DNA from: Actinomycetota bacterium
Lineage (GTDB): Bacteria; Actinomycetota; Actinomycetes; Nanopelagicales; Nanopelagicaceae
Reading direction: 5' to 3'
Length of the DNA stretch: 22,050 bases
Assembly (NCBI GenBank): GCA_002737595.1
Contig: NSHZ01000020.1
Location: 1 to 22,050, forward strand
Shown here: one piece after another, positions 8,158 through 15,123 of the stretch
How the letters are laid out: every line of letters begins with the position of its first letter
Position numbering within the stretch: the stretch's first letter is position 1
Program-made: the position numbers and the translations under genes
Notes under the pieces: generated by a model
Seen by the model: only the letters and a program-made list of their open reading frames with translations
The model's database searches: none
Told to the model about the DNA's origin: nothing

Positions 8158-9285
8158 ATGAGTGATTCAGTACATATCGAGACAACCGTGGTGCACGCCG
8201 GCCGGCCGCCACGAACGGCTGGCGCGCCAGTGAACCCCACCATCTCGCTCTCTTCCACCTATATCGCAGGTCCGGAAGATAATCCCGCTCTCTATGCATA
8301 TGCCCGTGAGCACCATGAGACCGGTCGCGCCTTTGAAGACGCTTTAGGCGAGCTCGAAGGTGGACTTGCCCTCGCCTACGGCTCTGGCATGGCAGCCACC
8401 ACCACCGTCATGGGATTAGTGCCGATCGGTGGCGCCATCGTGGTCCCCCGCATCGCCTACACCGGCGCACTCAATCTCGCACGCACCAAAGAAGAACGCG
8501 GCGAAATCATCCGCCGCCCCATTGATATCAGCAATCTTTTGGAGATTGAGGCAGCCGTCCAAGGCGCGCATATGCTCTGGATTGAAACTCCGACCAACCC
8601 AACACTTACCATCACTGATATCAAGCGAGCCGCTGAGATTGCACACGCTGCTGGCGCGATCGTGGTGGTTGATTCCACTTTTGCAACACCTATGCTCACG
8701 AACCCACTCGCACTTGGTGCTGACATTGTGATCCATTCCGTCACGAAGTGGATCGCCGGACACTCAGATTTGCTTATGGGAGCAACTGTCGTAAAAGAGC
8801 AAGCGCTCTACGACAAACTCCAAGTTGCTCGGGTGCTCAATGGCGCCGTCATCGCGCCCTTTGAAGCCTGGCTCGCCCTTCGCGGGATGCGCACATTGGC
8901 CATTCGCGTGAAAGAGGCTTGCACCAGCGCAGAGCTCTTGGCCACTCGCCTCGCTGGGCATCCTGCCATCTCGCGAGTTTCATACCCCGGGCTCACAAGT
9001 CACCCGCAACATGAGCTGGCCAAAGTTCAGATGAGTGGGCGCTTCGGCTCCATCATTGCTATCGAATTGCACGGCGGAAAAGATGCAGCGGCCACACTCT
9101 GCGATTCCACCAAGATTTGGATGCACGGAACGAGCATCGGAGGTGTCGAATCGCTTCTGGAGCGCCGACGTCGTTGGAAATCAGAATCAGCTGAGGTCGA
9201 CGAATCGCTCATTCGACTCAGTGTGGGAATAGAGAACGTGGAAGACCTCTGGAGCGATATCGAAAGAGCCCTCAACTCGCTCTAA
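8158..9285 (+). CDS. Cys/Met-metabolism PLP enzyme (cystathionine gamma-synthase/lyase family)
   Basis: A 375-residue PLP fold-type I enzyme of the transsulfuration family. Visible are GSGMAA (about 75-80), IETPTNPTLTITDI, VVDSTFATPMLTNPLALGAD and the PLP-lysine motif HSVTKWIAGHSD with the Schiff-base lysine at 197. The family's usual YSRxxNPT segment is altered here to YAYAREHHETGR, and the following Tyr-Gly-Gly-Thr region reads IAYTGALNL. The exact reaction (gamma-synthase, gamma- or beta-lyase, sulfhydrylase) therefore cannot be assigned from sequence alone. A GTG at 8143 would add five residues; ATG 8158 is preferred. The gene interrupts the ddl-gpsA neighbourhood common in actinobacteria and lies on the opposite strand, so it is probably a later insertion. 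Its stop codon directly abuts the gpsA stop. Confidence 0.88.
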   Translation: MSDSVHIETTVVHAGRPPRTAGAPVNPTISLSSTYIAGPEDNPALYAYAREHHETGRAFEDALGELEGGLALAYGSGMAATTTVMGLVPIGGAIVVPRIAYTGALNLARTKEERGEIIRRPIDISNLLEIEAAVQGAHMLWIETPTNPTLTITDIKRAAEIAHAAGAIVVVDSTFATPMLTNPLALGADIVIHSVTKWIAGHSDLLMGATVVKEQALYDKLQVARVLNGAVIAPFEAWLALRGMRTLAIRVKEACTSAELLATRLAGHPAISRVSYPGLTSHPQHELAKVQMSGRFGSIIAIELHGGKDAAATLCDSTKIWMHGTSIGGVESLLERRRRWKSESAEVDESLIRLSVGIENVEDLWSDIERALNSL

Positions 9286-10278
9286 CTACTCAGCTCTCTT
9301 TTCACGTGACATCAATTTACGTACAGCTTCAGTTGGTGTGAGCGCGCCTTCAATAACTGCGACCACGGCTTCCGTTATAGGCATCGACTCACCATGGCGA
9401 AGAGCAAGTTCGAGCAGCGGCCTTGCACTCTTTACCGCTTCAGCCGTAGTTGAAGTGGCCTCTGTCGCTTCAGAGAGAGTTAATCCCTTGCCTAAGCCCT
9501 CACCGAAAGTGCGATTGCGCGAGAGCGGCGAAGAACATGTGGCAACCAGATCGCCCAGACCAGCTAGTCCTGAAAATGTGGCATCGTCGGCCCCCATGGC
9601 GACCCCGAGACGCGTGATCTCAGCTAATCCTCGAGTAATTACCGTGGCTTGAGTGTTATCACCCATACCCAACCCAACCGCCATGCCGACAGTAAACGCG
9701 ATGACGTTCTTGCCCACACCGGCAATTTCGCAACCGATGACATCTGTTGATGTGTACGGACGAAAATATGGAGCACTCGAAAGCGATTGCAAGAGCAAAG
9801 CGCTCTGCTCAGATGTTGACGCCACCACGCCTGCGGCGGGTTGCCTCGCGATGATTTCGCCAGCCAAGTTAGGGCCTGTAACCAGCGCGAACCGATCCGA
9901 CTTGTGCCCCCACTCTTGCGCGACAATTTCACTCACCCGCATCGAGGAACTCATTTCCAAGCCTTTGAGCAGACTCACCACAAGAGTACTTTCCGAAATA
10001 TACGGTTTCCATGCATGCAAGTTGCCGCGCAACGCCTGAGTAGGCATGGCAAGCACCACCACGTCTGCGGCCAGCGCGAAAGGCGCATCACTCGTTGCGC
10101 TTATGGAATCTGATAGCTCGATACCAGCATGAAATTTGGAATTGGAATGTCGTGAATTAATCTCTCCCACGACTCCTTCATCCCGCCCCCAGAGGAGTAC
10201 CTGATGGCCGGCATCTGCCACCACTTGGGCAAAGGCGGTACCCCATGACCCGGCACCGAGGATAGATATCGAGGTCAT
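9286..10278 (-). CDS. gpsA: Glycerol-3-phosphate dehydrogenase [NAD(P)+]
   Basis: GpsA reduces dihydroxyacetone phosphate to sn-glycerol 3-phosphate, the backbone of phospholipids. In the 330-residue product the Rossmann motif GAGSWGTAF is at 8-16; VVSLLKGLE has the conserved lysine 105; ALVTGPNLAGEI follows; and EIAGVGKNVIAFTVGMA contains the catalytic lysine 190, followed by GLGMGDNTQATVITRG. Its ATG overlaps the plsC stop as ATGA (10275-10278), a clear sign of translational coupling with the acyltransferase that uses its product pathway. The 3' end abuts the stop of the convergent PLP enzyme gene with no intergenic base. Complete and unremarkable otherwise. Confidence 0.97.
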   Translation of the reverse strand: MTSISILGAGSWGTAFAQVVADAGHQVLLWGRDEGVVGEINSRHSNSKFHAGIELSDSISATSDAPFALAADVVVLAMPTQALRGNLHAWKPYISESTLVVSLLKGLEMSSSMRVSEIVAQEWGHKSDRFALVTGPNLAGEIIARQPAAGVVASTSEQSALLLQSLSSAPYFRPYTSTDVIGCEIAGVGKNVIAFTVGMAVGLGMGDNTQATVITRGLAEITRLGVAMGADDATFSGLAGLGDLVATCSSPLSRNRTFGEGLGKGLTLSEATEATSTTAEAVKSARPLLELALRHGESMPITEAVVAVIEGALTPTEAVRKLMSREKRAE

Positions 10279-11018
10279 GGCTTCTTCTTAAAGTTGCCAG
10301 TGCGGGGAAGACCTGACTTTCTTGAATCAAATCGTTCAGTGGGTGCTTTCTCTCCACGAATATCTTCAAGCATTCGGGTAATCGCATCCATCACGAAATT
10401 AGTTACCTCAAGTAACACCTGTTGATCTATTGGCTTGCCCATCCACGGCGAAAGATCCAACGCCGGCCCGGCATGCACATGCACCAGAGTCCGCGGGAAG
10501 ATCTTGATTCGCTTTTCATAGGTACCAATAATTTCTTGCGCGCCCCACTGGGCCATAGGGATCACGGGCGCACCAGTTTCTAAAGCGATGCGCGCAAGCC
10601 CAGTCTTGGCAGTCATCGGCCAATGATTGGGGTCTCGAGTGAGTGTCGCTTCCGGATAAACACCGAGCAATTCTCCACTATTCACTGCTTCAACTGCAGC
10701 CTTGTAGGCAACGTGAGTGCCCTCGCTTTCGCGAAAGACTGGAATTTGCCCGGCGCCGCGAAGGATCTGGCTCACAAAGGGCACCGAGAAGAGACTGGAC
10801 TTAGCCAAAAATCGCCCAGGCCTACCTTGATCAAAGAGATAGTGCGCAAAAACCAAGGGGTCTGCATGAGAAATATGATTTACCGCGACGATCACACCGC
10901 CCTTTTGAGGGACGTTCTCAAAGCCTCGCCAATCCCGCTTCGTGATAGCAAAGAGGACAGGGCGAACGATCAATGCCGCGAAGCGATAGTACGGACCCAC
11001 TTTGACGCGTACAGCCAT
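10275..11018 (-). CDS. plsC: 1-acyl-sn-glycerol-3-phosphate acyltransferase family protein
   Basis: A PlsC-type acyltransferase of 247 residues, expected to act at the cytoplasmic face of the membrane and to acylate lysophosphatidic acid to phosphatidic acid. The catalytic HX4D box is NHISHAD (His48, Asp53). The second substrate motif is VYPEATLTRD at 120-129, and VIPMAQWG corresponds to the fourth conserved block. The C-terminus is basic (ends FKKKP). It leads a two-gene unit with gpsA (four-base overlap), consistent with joint control of phospholipid precursor supply. The start ATG has the -10-like TAGGCT exactly six bases upstream and no proper Shine-Dalgarno. The divergent cofC start is only 28 bases away. 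Some homologues may act on other acyl acceptors; the family call is firm. Confidence 0.93.
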   Translation of the reverse strand: MAVRVKVGPYYRFAALIVRPVLFAITKRDWRGFENVPQKGGVIVAVNHISHADPLVFAHYLFDQGRPGRFLAKSSLFSVPFVSQILRGAGQIPVFRESEGTHVAYKAAVEAVNSGELLGVYPEATLTRDPNHWPMTAKTGLARIALETGAPVIPMAQWGAQEIIGTYEKRIKIFPRTLVHVHAGPALDLSPWMGKPIDQQVLLEVTNFVMDAITRMLEDIRGEKAPTERFDSRKSGLPRTGNFKKKP

Positions 11019-11024
11019 CTCTAG

Positions 11025-11030
11025 AGCCTA
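11025..11030 (-). promoter_or_regulatory. Putative leaderless -10 of plsC-gpsA
   Basis: Minus-strand TAGGCT is six bases before ATG 11018. Together with the cofC -10 on the other strand it lies within a 28-base divergent gap, so each promoter's -35 region would be inside the opposite gene. Confidence 0.5.
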
Positions 11031-11034
11031 GCCA

Positions 11035-11040
11035 TAGGAT
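11035..11040 (+). promoter_or_regulatory. Putative leaderless -10 of cofC
   Basis: TAGGAT is six bases before ATG 11047. The internal AGGA could alternatively serve as a weak Shine-Dalgarno, but the same hexamer at the same distance precedes the aldehyde dehydrogenase gene. Confidence 0.5.
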
Positions 11041-11046
11041 TCCTCT

Positions 11047-11661
11047 ATGGCTCCCCTTTGGTCGGCAATCGTGCCCTTCAAGGGCTCGGTAGCTGCGAAA
11101 TCCCGACTCCATGCCCTCTACGGGGTGGATGGCGAAGATTGGGCTCAAGCCTTCCTTTCCGACATCCTTGACGTACTTCAAGGGATGCCTGAGATAGCAA
11201 AAATCGTGGTCGTCACCAGTGATGCCGAAGTGGGCAGCGAACGGGCAGGAATTCAAGTCATTGCCGACAATGCCGGCGGTCTCAACGAGGCAATCTTGTT
11301 GGGGGCACGTGCATGTTCTGGAAAGACAATTGTCATCCCGGCAGATTTGGCAACACTTGACCCTGCTGACCTCACGTCATTGCTCGCAGAGGCGTCATCA
11401 ATCCCCTTCGGCTTTGTGCGTGATGCGGCCGGGGAGGGAACCTCGTTGCTATTCGTGCACCTTGCTGCAGAACTCACTCCACACTTTGGCAGCGATTCCG
11501 CAACGGCTCACCTGAAGAGCGGAGCTGTAGAAGTTCACGCTCCACTCACTCTTCGACTTGATGTTGACGACGCCATCTCATTGCTGGCGGCAAGTGGTGG
11601 GCTGGGAACGCACGCCAAACGCCTACTTGCGTTAGCGAAGAACTTTCCTAGCAACGATTAA
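11047..11661 (+). CDS. cofC: 2-phospho-L-lactate / phosphoenolpyruvate guanylyltransferase (CofC/FbiD)
   Basis: CofC/FbiD activates phospholactate or phosphoenolpyruvate with GTP to start coenzyme F420 assembly. The 204-residue product has the nucleotidyltransferase pattern of the family: IVPFKGSVAAKSRL (8-21), which resembles the N-terminal NTP-binding loop; IVVVTSDAEVG (53-63); NAGGLNEAILLGA (75-87); and IVIPADLATLDPADL (95-109) with the metal-binding aspartate. Its place between gpsA/plsC and hup matches that of fbiD in mycobacteria. No other F420 genes are in this window, so the pathway is implied only. A stem-loop follows the stop codon, but its U-tract faces the other strand. Identification is good; which three-carbon substrate is used cannot be told from sequence. 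Confidence 0.9.
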   Translation: MAPLWSAIVPFKGSVAAKSRLHALYGVDGEDWAQAFLSDILDVLQGMPEIAKIVVVTSDAEVGSERAGIQVIADNAGGLNEAILLGARACSGKTIVIPADLATLDPADLTSLLAEASSIPFGFVRDAAGEGTSLLFVHLAAELTPHFGSDSATAHLKSGAVEVHAPLTLRLDVDDAISLLAASGGLGTHAKRLLALAKNFPSND

Positions 11662-11666
11662 CAAAA

Positions 11667-11703
11667 AAGTAAGGGGCCGCGCTTAGTGCGCGACCCCTTA
11701 CTT
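11667..11703 (-). terminator. Intrinsic terminator of hup
   Basis: Two 16-base arms (11667-11682 and 11688-11703) pair with a single mismatch around a five-base loop. The stem is GC-rich at its inner half (AGGGGCCGCGC side). Read on the minus strand the stem runs directly into a T-rich tail (TTTTTTG), the classic rho-independent form for the hup transcript. On the plus strand the stem is followed by AAGAACG rather than a U-tract, so it would stop cofC transcription less well. Confidence 0.88.
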
Positions 11704-11714
11704 AAGAACGTGAA

Positions 11715-12167
11715 TTAACGCCTCTTTGCAGCCTTACGAGGAGCAGCCTTCTTTGCAGCCTTACGAGGAGCAGCCTTCTTTGCAGCCTTACGAGGAGCAG
11801 CCTTCTTTGCTGCCTTGCGAGGAGCAGCCTTCTTTGCAGCCTTCTTCGCAGCCTTCTTGGCAGCTGGCTTTGCAGGCGCGGCAACCTTGCGCTTGCCTGA
11901 AACTTCTTCTTTGAATTGCATTGCTGGCTTGAACTTAGGAACTGCGGTTGCCTTCACCTTGACGGTGGCACCAGTCGCTGGGTTACGCGCCGTGCGGGCC
12001 TTGCGGATTACCTTGTCGAAGTTACCGAAACCAGCAATGGCAACCTTCTCGCCAGCAACAACTGTGCGAACGATGGTGTCGATTACTGCTTCTACTGCCT
12101 TCGTTGCTTCCTTCTTACTTCCTTCGAAGTGAGCCGAAAGAGCATCAATAAGCTCTGCCTTATTCAC
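11715..12167 (-). CDS. hup: Nucleoid protein HU with Lys/Ala/Pro-rich C-terminal tail
   Basis: HU is the abundant dimeric DNA-bending nucleoid protein. Residues 1-90 form a standard HU fold: MNKAELIDALSAHF at the start, AIAGFGNF, and the DNA-inserting arm tip RNPATG (61-66). Residues 91-150 form a very basic tail ending in four exact copies of KKAAPRKAA (112-147) and KRR, like the histone H1-like tails of actinobacterial HupB/HupS. The true start is the GTG at 12167 with AAGGGG five bases before it. The frame stays open 25 residues further upstream, but that part has no HU similarity. The gene is bounded downstream by a strong terminator and upstream by a 157-base gap carrying a likely promoter, so it is probably monocistronic and highly expressed. 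Confidence 0.96.
   Translation of the reverse strand: MNKAELIDALSAHFEGSKKEATKAVEAVIDTIVRTVVAGEKVAIAGFGNFDKVIRKARTARNPATGATVKVKATAVPKFKPAMQFKEEVSGKRKVAAPAKPAAKKAAKKAAKKAAPRKAAKKAAPRKAAKKAAPRKAAKKAAPRKAAKRR
11728..11835 (-). repeat. Four tandem 27-bp repeats encoding the HU tail
   Basis: Four in-frame 27-base units (11728-11754, 11755-11781, 11782-11808, 11809-11835) encode KKAAPRKAA each. The first three units are identical at the base level, and the fourth (membrane-distal to the stop codon, that is, 5' in the gene) has two substitutions. Such near-identity at synonymous sites points to recent slippage or unequal exchange, so copy number may vary between strains. Confidence 0.92.
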
Positions 12168-12193
12168 GAATTCCCCTTTATTTTTCTGTGTCC

Positions 12194-12208
12194 GGGTTCC
12201 CGGAACCC
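12194..12208. repeat. Inverted repeat in the hup upstream region
   Basis: GGGTTCC and GGAACCC flank a single central C. It falls in the inferred 5' leader of hup, about 27 bases before its GTG. It could be a protein-binding site or a short hairpin; function unknown. Confidence 0.4.
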
Positions 12209-12212
12209 CCAT

Positions 12213-12242
12213 AACATATGGCTTTTTCGAGTGGGTGTCCAA
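12213..12242 (-). promoter_or_regulatory. Putative hup promoter
   Basis: On the minus strand, TTGGAC (12237-12242) and TATGTT (12213-12218) are spaced by 18 bases, resembling a housekeeping promoter. The resulting leader of about 40 bases contains the GGGTTCC inverted repeat and the AAGGGG ribosome site of hup. Confidence 0.4.
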
Positions 12243-12277
12243 AACCGAAACACCGAAACCCCTTATTTTCTAGGGTT

Positions 12278-12312
12278 TTTCAAACTCTTAAGCAAGACTC
12301 GAGAGTTTGAAA
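12278..12312. repeat. Inverted repeat between leuD and hup
   Basis: TTTCAAACTCT (12278-12288) and its exact complement AGAGTTTGAAA (12302-12312) are separated by 13 bases. It starts 13 bases after the leuD stop, so it could end the leuCD message, but on that strand no U-tract follows. Its AT-rich stem and long spacer also fit a protein-binding site. A second short inverted repeat, AAACCC (12256-12261) with GGGTTT (12273-12278), adjoins it. Confidence 0.4.
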
Positions 12313-12324
12313 TGATGTGACGTC

Positions 12325-12924
12325 TTACACTTTTGCAGGCAAAGTGGCGGGCTTATATGCCGGCCGAACCTTCTCAAAAGCGTCAATGGCATCGACGTGG
12401 CGCAAGGTGAGACCGATGTCATCGAGCCCTTCCATCAAGCGCCACCTGGTGTAATCATCGATCTCAAAACCGATCGACTGGTTGGCATATCGCACTTGGC
12501 GCGCCTCAAGATCGACCGTTATTTCAGTGCTGGGATCGCTTTCAACGGCTTTCCAGATTGCTTCGACCTCGCTCTGCGGCAAGACCACCGTGAGGAGGCC
12601 ACCCTTGAGGGAGTTGCCGCGAAAAATATCGGCGAAGCGGCTAGAGATGACTGCGTGGAAGCCGTAATTCTGCAACGCCCAGACAGCATGCTCACGAGAT
12701 GAGCCGGTGCCAAAGTCAGCGCCGGCTACCAATACGGACCCGTTGGCGAACTCTGGCTTGTTCAATACAAACTCTGGATCCTGACGCCAAGCAGCGAAAA
12801 GACCTTCTTCGAATCCATCACGAGTGATCTTCTTGAGCCAGACAGCCGGGATAATTTGATCGGTATCAACATTGCTACGACGAAGTGGGACACCTGTTCC
12901 GGTGTGGCTGATGAACTTCTCCAT
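12325..12924 (-). CDS. leuD: 3-isopropylmalate dehydratase small subunit
   Basis: LeuD is the swivel-domain subunit that, with LeuC, isomerises 2- to 3-isopropylmalate in leucine synthesis. The 199-residue product shows [24 protein letters not shown], the family hallmark [19 protein letters not shown] (71-89) with the substrate-binding Ser and Arg, and [17 protein letters not shown]. It starts two bases after the leuC stop, with only a weak Shine-Dalgarno inside the leuC end, consistent with translational coupling. It is the last gene of the leuCD unit; an inverted repeat follows its stop. Confidence 0.97.
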   Translation of the reverse strand: MEKFISHTGTGVPLRRSNVDTDQIIPAVWLKKITRDGFEEGLFAAWRQDPEFVLNKPEFANGSVLVAGADFGTGSSREHAVWALQNYGFHAVISSRFADIFRGNSLKGGLLTVVLPQSEVEAIWKAVESDPSTEITVDLEARQVRYANQSIGFEIDDYTRWRLMEGLDDIGLTLRHVDAIDAFEKVRPAYKPATLPAKV

Positions 12925-12926
12925 TG

Positions 12927-14345
12927 TTATGCGCCCACTTTCGCTGAATCAAGATCGGCCGGAGATGAGAGAGTGCCTCGAAGGGCGGTAGCCGCGGCGA
13001 CGAGCGGACTCACCAGGTGGGTTCGCCCACCTTTTCCTTGCCTTCCCTCAAAGTTGCGATTGCTAGTTGAAGCGCTGCGCTCCCCCACTGCCAATTGATC
13101 AGGATTCATACCAAGACACATCGAGCAACCCGCTTGACGCCATTCGGCACCGGCATCAAGGAAGACCTTGTCGAGACCCTCAGCTTCGGCTTGTAAGCGC
13201 ACCTTGGCTGATCCAGGAACTACCAGCATTCTCAAGGTAGATGAGATCTTCTTACCCTTGAGGATTTCTGCTGATGCTCGCAAATCTTCGATACGACCGT
13301 TGGTGCACGAGCCTAAGAAGACCGTGTCGATTTTAATATCACGAAGCGGCATACCTGCAGTGAGGCCCATGTACTCAAGAGCGCGCGCTGCGGCATTGCG
13401 CTCATCTGGATCGGAGTACTCATCCGGGTGAGGAACTTTCCCAGAGAGCGGAAGTCCTTGTCCTGGATTCGTTCCCCAGGTCACGTATGGTGAAAGTTCA
13501 TCGGCATTGAGAATGACCTCAGCATCGAACTTGACATCTGCATCGCTCTTCAAGGTGCTCCAGTAAGCCACCGCGCCATCCCAATCAGCACCTTCTGGTG
13601 CATGCGGGCGACCCTTGAGATATTCAAAAGTAGTTTCATCAGGGGCGATCATGCCTGCACGCGCACCCGCTTCGATACTCATGTTGCATACCGTCATGCG
13701 ACCTTCCATCGAAAGCGCACGTATAGCTTCGCCACGGTATTCAAGAACATAGCCCTGTCCACCGCCAGTACCAATCTTGGCAATGACCGCAAGAATGATG
13801 TCTTTCGAAGTGACACCGGGCTTTAACTTTCCATTGACCGTAATGGCCATAGTCTTAAATTTCTTGAGTGACAATGTTTGCGTTGCTAGCACATGCTCTA
13901 CTTCACTAGTTCCGATACCAAATGCCAAGGCGCCGAAAGCGCCATGTGTGGAAGTGTGTGAATCACCGCAGACAACGGTCATACCTGGTTGCGTCAGTCC
14001 GAGTTGTGGTCCGACCACGTGGACGATTCCTTGATCAACATCGCCGAGTGAGTGGAGGCGAATACCAAACTCCACAGAGTTGTTGCGAAGGGCATCGATC
14101 TGCGCTCGCGAGACAAGGTCGGCGATCGGTTTATCAATATCGATGGTGGGGGTGTTGTGATCTTCCGTGGCGATTGTGAGATCGGGGCGGCGTACTTTTC
14201 GGCCGGCTAGGCGCAAACCATCGAAAGCTTGTGCGCTGGTGACTTCGTGCAACAAGTGCAAGTCGATGTAGAGGAGATCGGGTTCGCCATCTGCGCTACG
14301 CACCAAGTGATCGCGCCAGACTTTCTCTGCGAGTGTAAGAGCCAT
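12927..14345 (-). CDS. leuC: 3-isopropylmalate dehydratase large subunit
   Basis: LeuC carries the 4Fe-4S cluster and active site of isopropylmalate isomerase. In the 472-residue protein the cluster cysteines are Cys347 (GSCTNGR) and Cys407/Cys410 ([12 protein letters not shown]). Other aconitase-family motifs are EDHNTPT (61-67) and [20 protein letters not shown] (124-143). The start ATG at 14345 has AAAGGGA six bases upstream. It faces ndgR across 58 bases that contain an 8-bp inverted repeat, so repression by NdgR is the likely control. No room exists for a leader-peptide attenuator. Confidence 0.97.
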   Translation of the reverse strand: MALTLAEKVWRDHLVRSADGEPDLLYIDLHLLHEVTSAQAFDGLRLAGRKVRRPDLTIATEDHNTPTIDIDKPIADLVSRAQIDALRNNSVEFGIRLHSLGDVDQGIVHVVGPQLGLTQPGMTVVCGDSHTSTHGAFGALAFGIGTSEVEHVLATQTLSLKKFKTMAITVNGKLKPGVTSKDIILAVIAKIGTGGGQGYVLEYRGEAIRALSMEGRMTVCNMSIEAGARAGMIAPDETTFEYLKGRPHAPEGADWDGAVAYWSTLKSDADVKFDAEVILNADELSPYVTWGTNPGQGLPLSGKVPHPDEYSDPDERNAAARALEYMGLTAGMPLRDIKIDTVFLGSCTNGRIEDLRASAEILKGKKISSTLRMLVVPGSAKVRLQAEAEGLDKVFLDAGAEWRQAGCSMCLGMNPDQLAVGERSASTSNRNFEGRQGKGGRTHLVSPLVAAATALRGTLSSPADLDSAKVGA

Positions 14346-14366
14346 AATGAGTCCCTTTCGCTACCC

Positions 14367-14395
14367 ACTTGCGTCTCAAATAGTGATACGCAAGT
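14367..14395. promoter_or_regulatory. Probable operator in the leuC-ndgR divergent region
   Basis: ACTTGCGT (14367-14374) and its exact complement ACGCAAGT (14388-14395) flank a 13-base AT-rich spacer (14375-14387). It is centred between the two divergent starts (14345 and 14404). IclR regulators such as NdgR/LtbR are known to control leuCD and often their own gene from such a site, so this is a natural NdgR-binding candidate. A weak -10-like AAGTAT (14392-14397), six bases before the ndgR GTG, overlaps the right arm, which would allow autoregulation. Confidence 0.6.
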
Positions 14396-14403
14396 ATTGG
14401 ATC

Positions 14404-15120
14404 GTGGACAACATTAGTGGAGTCGGAGTTCTCGACAAAGTCGCGCAAGTTTTGAACGCACTTGAGGCTGGGCCGCAGAATCTCGCGGGCCTCGTAAGCG
14501 CTACCGGCATCTCTCGCCCGACCGCGCACCGCTTAGCCCTTGCCTTAGAAAACCATCGAATGGTGAGTCGCGATATCCAGGGACGCTTCGTTCTCGGACC
14601 AAGATTTATTGAACTTGCCGGTGCTGCCGGCGAAGATCGATTGGTGGCGGTTGCCACCCCGGCACTCGCACTTTTGCGCGACGCCACCGGAGAGAGTGCC
14701 CAGCTCTACCGCCGTCAAGGAGATCACCGCATTTGCATCGCAGCTGCCGAGCGCGTCAGCGGATTGCGCGACTCAGTACCTATCGGTTCACTACTCACGA
14801 TGCATGCAGGGTCAGCCGCACAAGTACTCCTTGCTTGGGAAGATGCATCGAAGATTAACCAAGGAACAACTGGTGCGCGCTTTACGGCTGCTCGACTAGA
14901 AGCAGTGCGTCGTCAAGGCTGGGCAGAGAGCGTTGGGGAACGAGAAGCCGGCGTCGCAAGTGTTTCCGCACCAGTGCGTGGACCACATAACCGAGTGATT
15001 GCTGCCGTGAGTGTGAGTGGCCCGCTTGAACGCCTAGGTCGTAGACCAGGTCGTTTACATGCAGCCGCAGTAGTAGCAACTGCAGAACGCATCTCTGCAG
15101 CACTTAAACAATCCCGCTAA
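14404..15120 (+). CDS. ndgR: IclR-family regulator, NdgR/LtbR type
   Basis: A 238-residue IclR regulator. The N-terminal winged helix covers about 1-65 (helix-turn-helix near LAGLVSATGISRPTAHRLAL), and the C-terminal effector domain contains ESAQLYRRQGDHRICIAAAE and GVASVSAPVRGP. The opening MDNISGVGVLDKV matches what I know of Streptomyces NdgR (MDNSSGVGVLDK), which fixes the GTG at 14404 as start. The frame also opens at ATG 14347, which would add 19 residues and run through the operator. NdgR-type proteins control leucine and other amino acid synthesis genes, and the divergent placement next to leuCD is conserved in actinobacteria. It converges on the secreted-protein gene with three bases between stops. 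Confidence 0.94.
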   Translation: MDNISGVGVLDKVAQVLNALEAGPQNLAGLVSATGISRPTAHRLALALENHRMVSRDIQGRFVLGPRFIELAGAAGEDRLVAVATPALALLRDATGESAQLYRRQGDHRICIAAAERVSGLRDSVPIGSLLTMHAGSAAQVLLAWEDASKINQGTTGARFTAARLEAVRRQGWAESVGEREAGVASVSAPVRGPHNRVIAAVSVSGPLERLGRRPGRLHAAAVVATAERISAALKQSR

Positions 15121-15123
15121 TCG

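Noticed and set aside
8103..8258. 52-residue N-terminal extension of Ddl
   Set aside because: The extension overlaps the divergent gene, has no Ddl similarity, and the ATG at 8102 has a well-placed -10 hexamer.
11667..11703. Bidirectional terminator equally serving cofC
   Set aside because: Only the minus-strand side has a T-tract; on the plus strand the stem is followed by AAGAACG, so cofC termination there is doubtful.
11728..11835. Regular 27-bp repeats as a CRISPR-like or regulatory array
   Set aside because: The repeats are contiguous without spacers, in frame, and encode the KKAAPRKAA tail of HU.
12168..12242. 25-residue upstream extension of HU
   Set aside because: HU proteins start at MNKAEL; the GTG at 12167 has a strong AAGGGG site, and the extension covers the leader and promoter.
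14347..14403. Upstream ATG for the IclR regulator
   Set aside because: It would add 19 residues absent from NdgR homologues and translate through the operator palindrome.
14346..14403. Leucine leader peptide or T-box before leuC
   Set aside because: Only 58 bases are available, and they hold an operator-like inverted repeat with no Leu-codon run.
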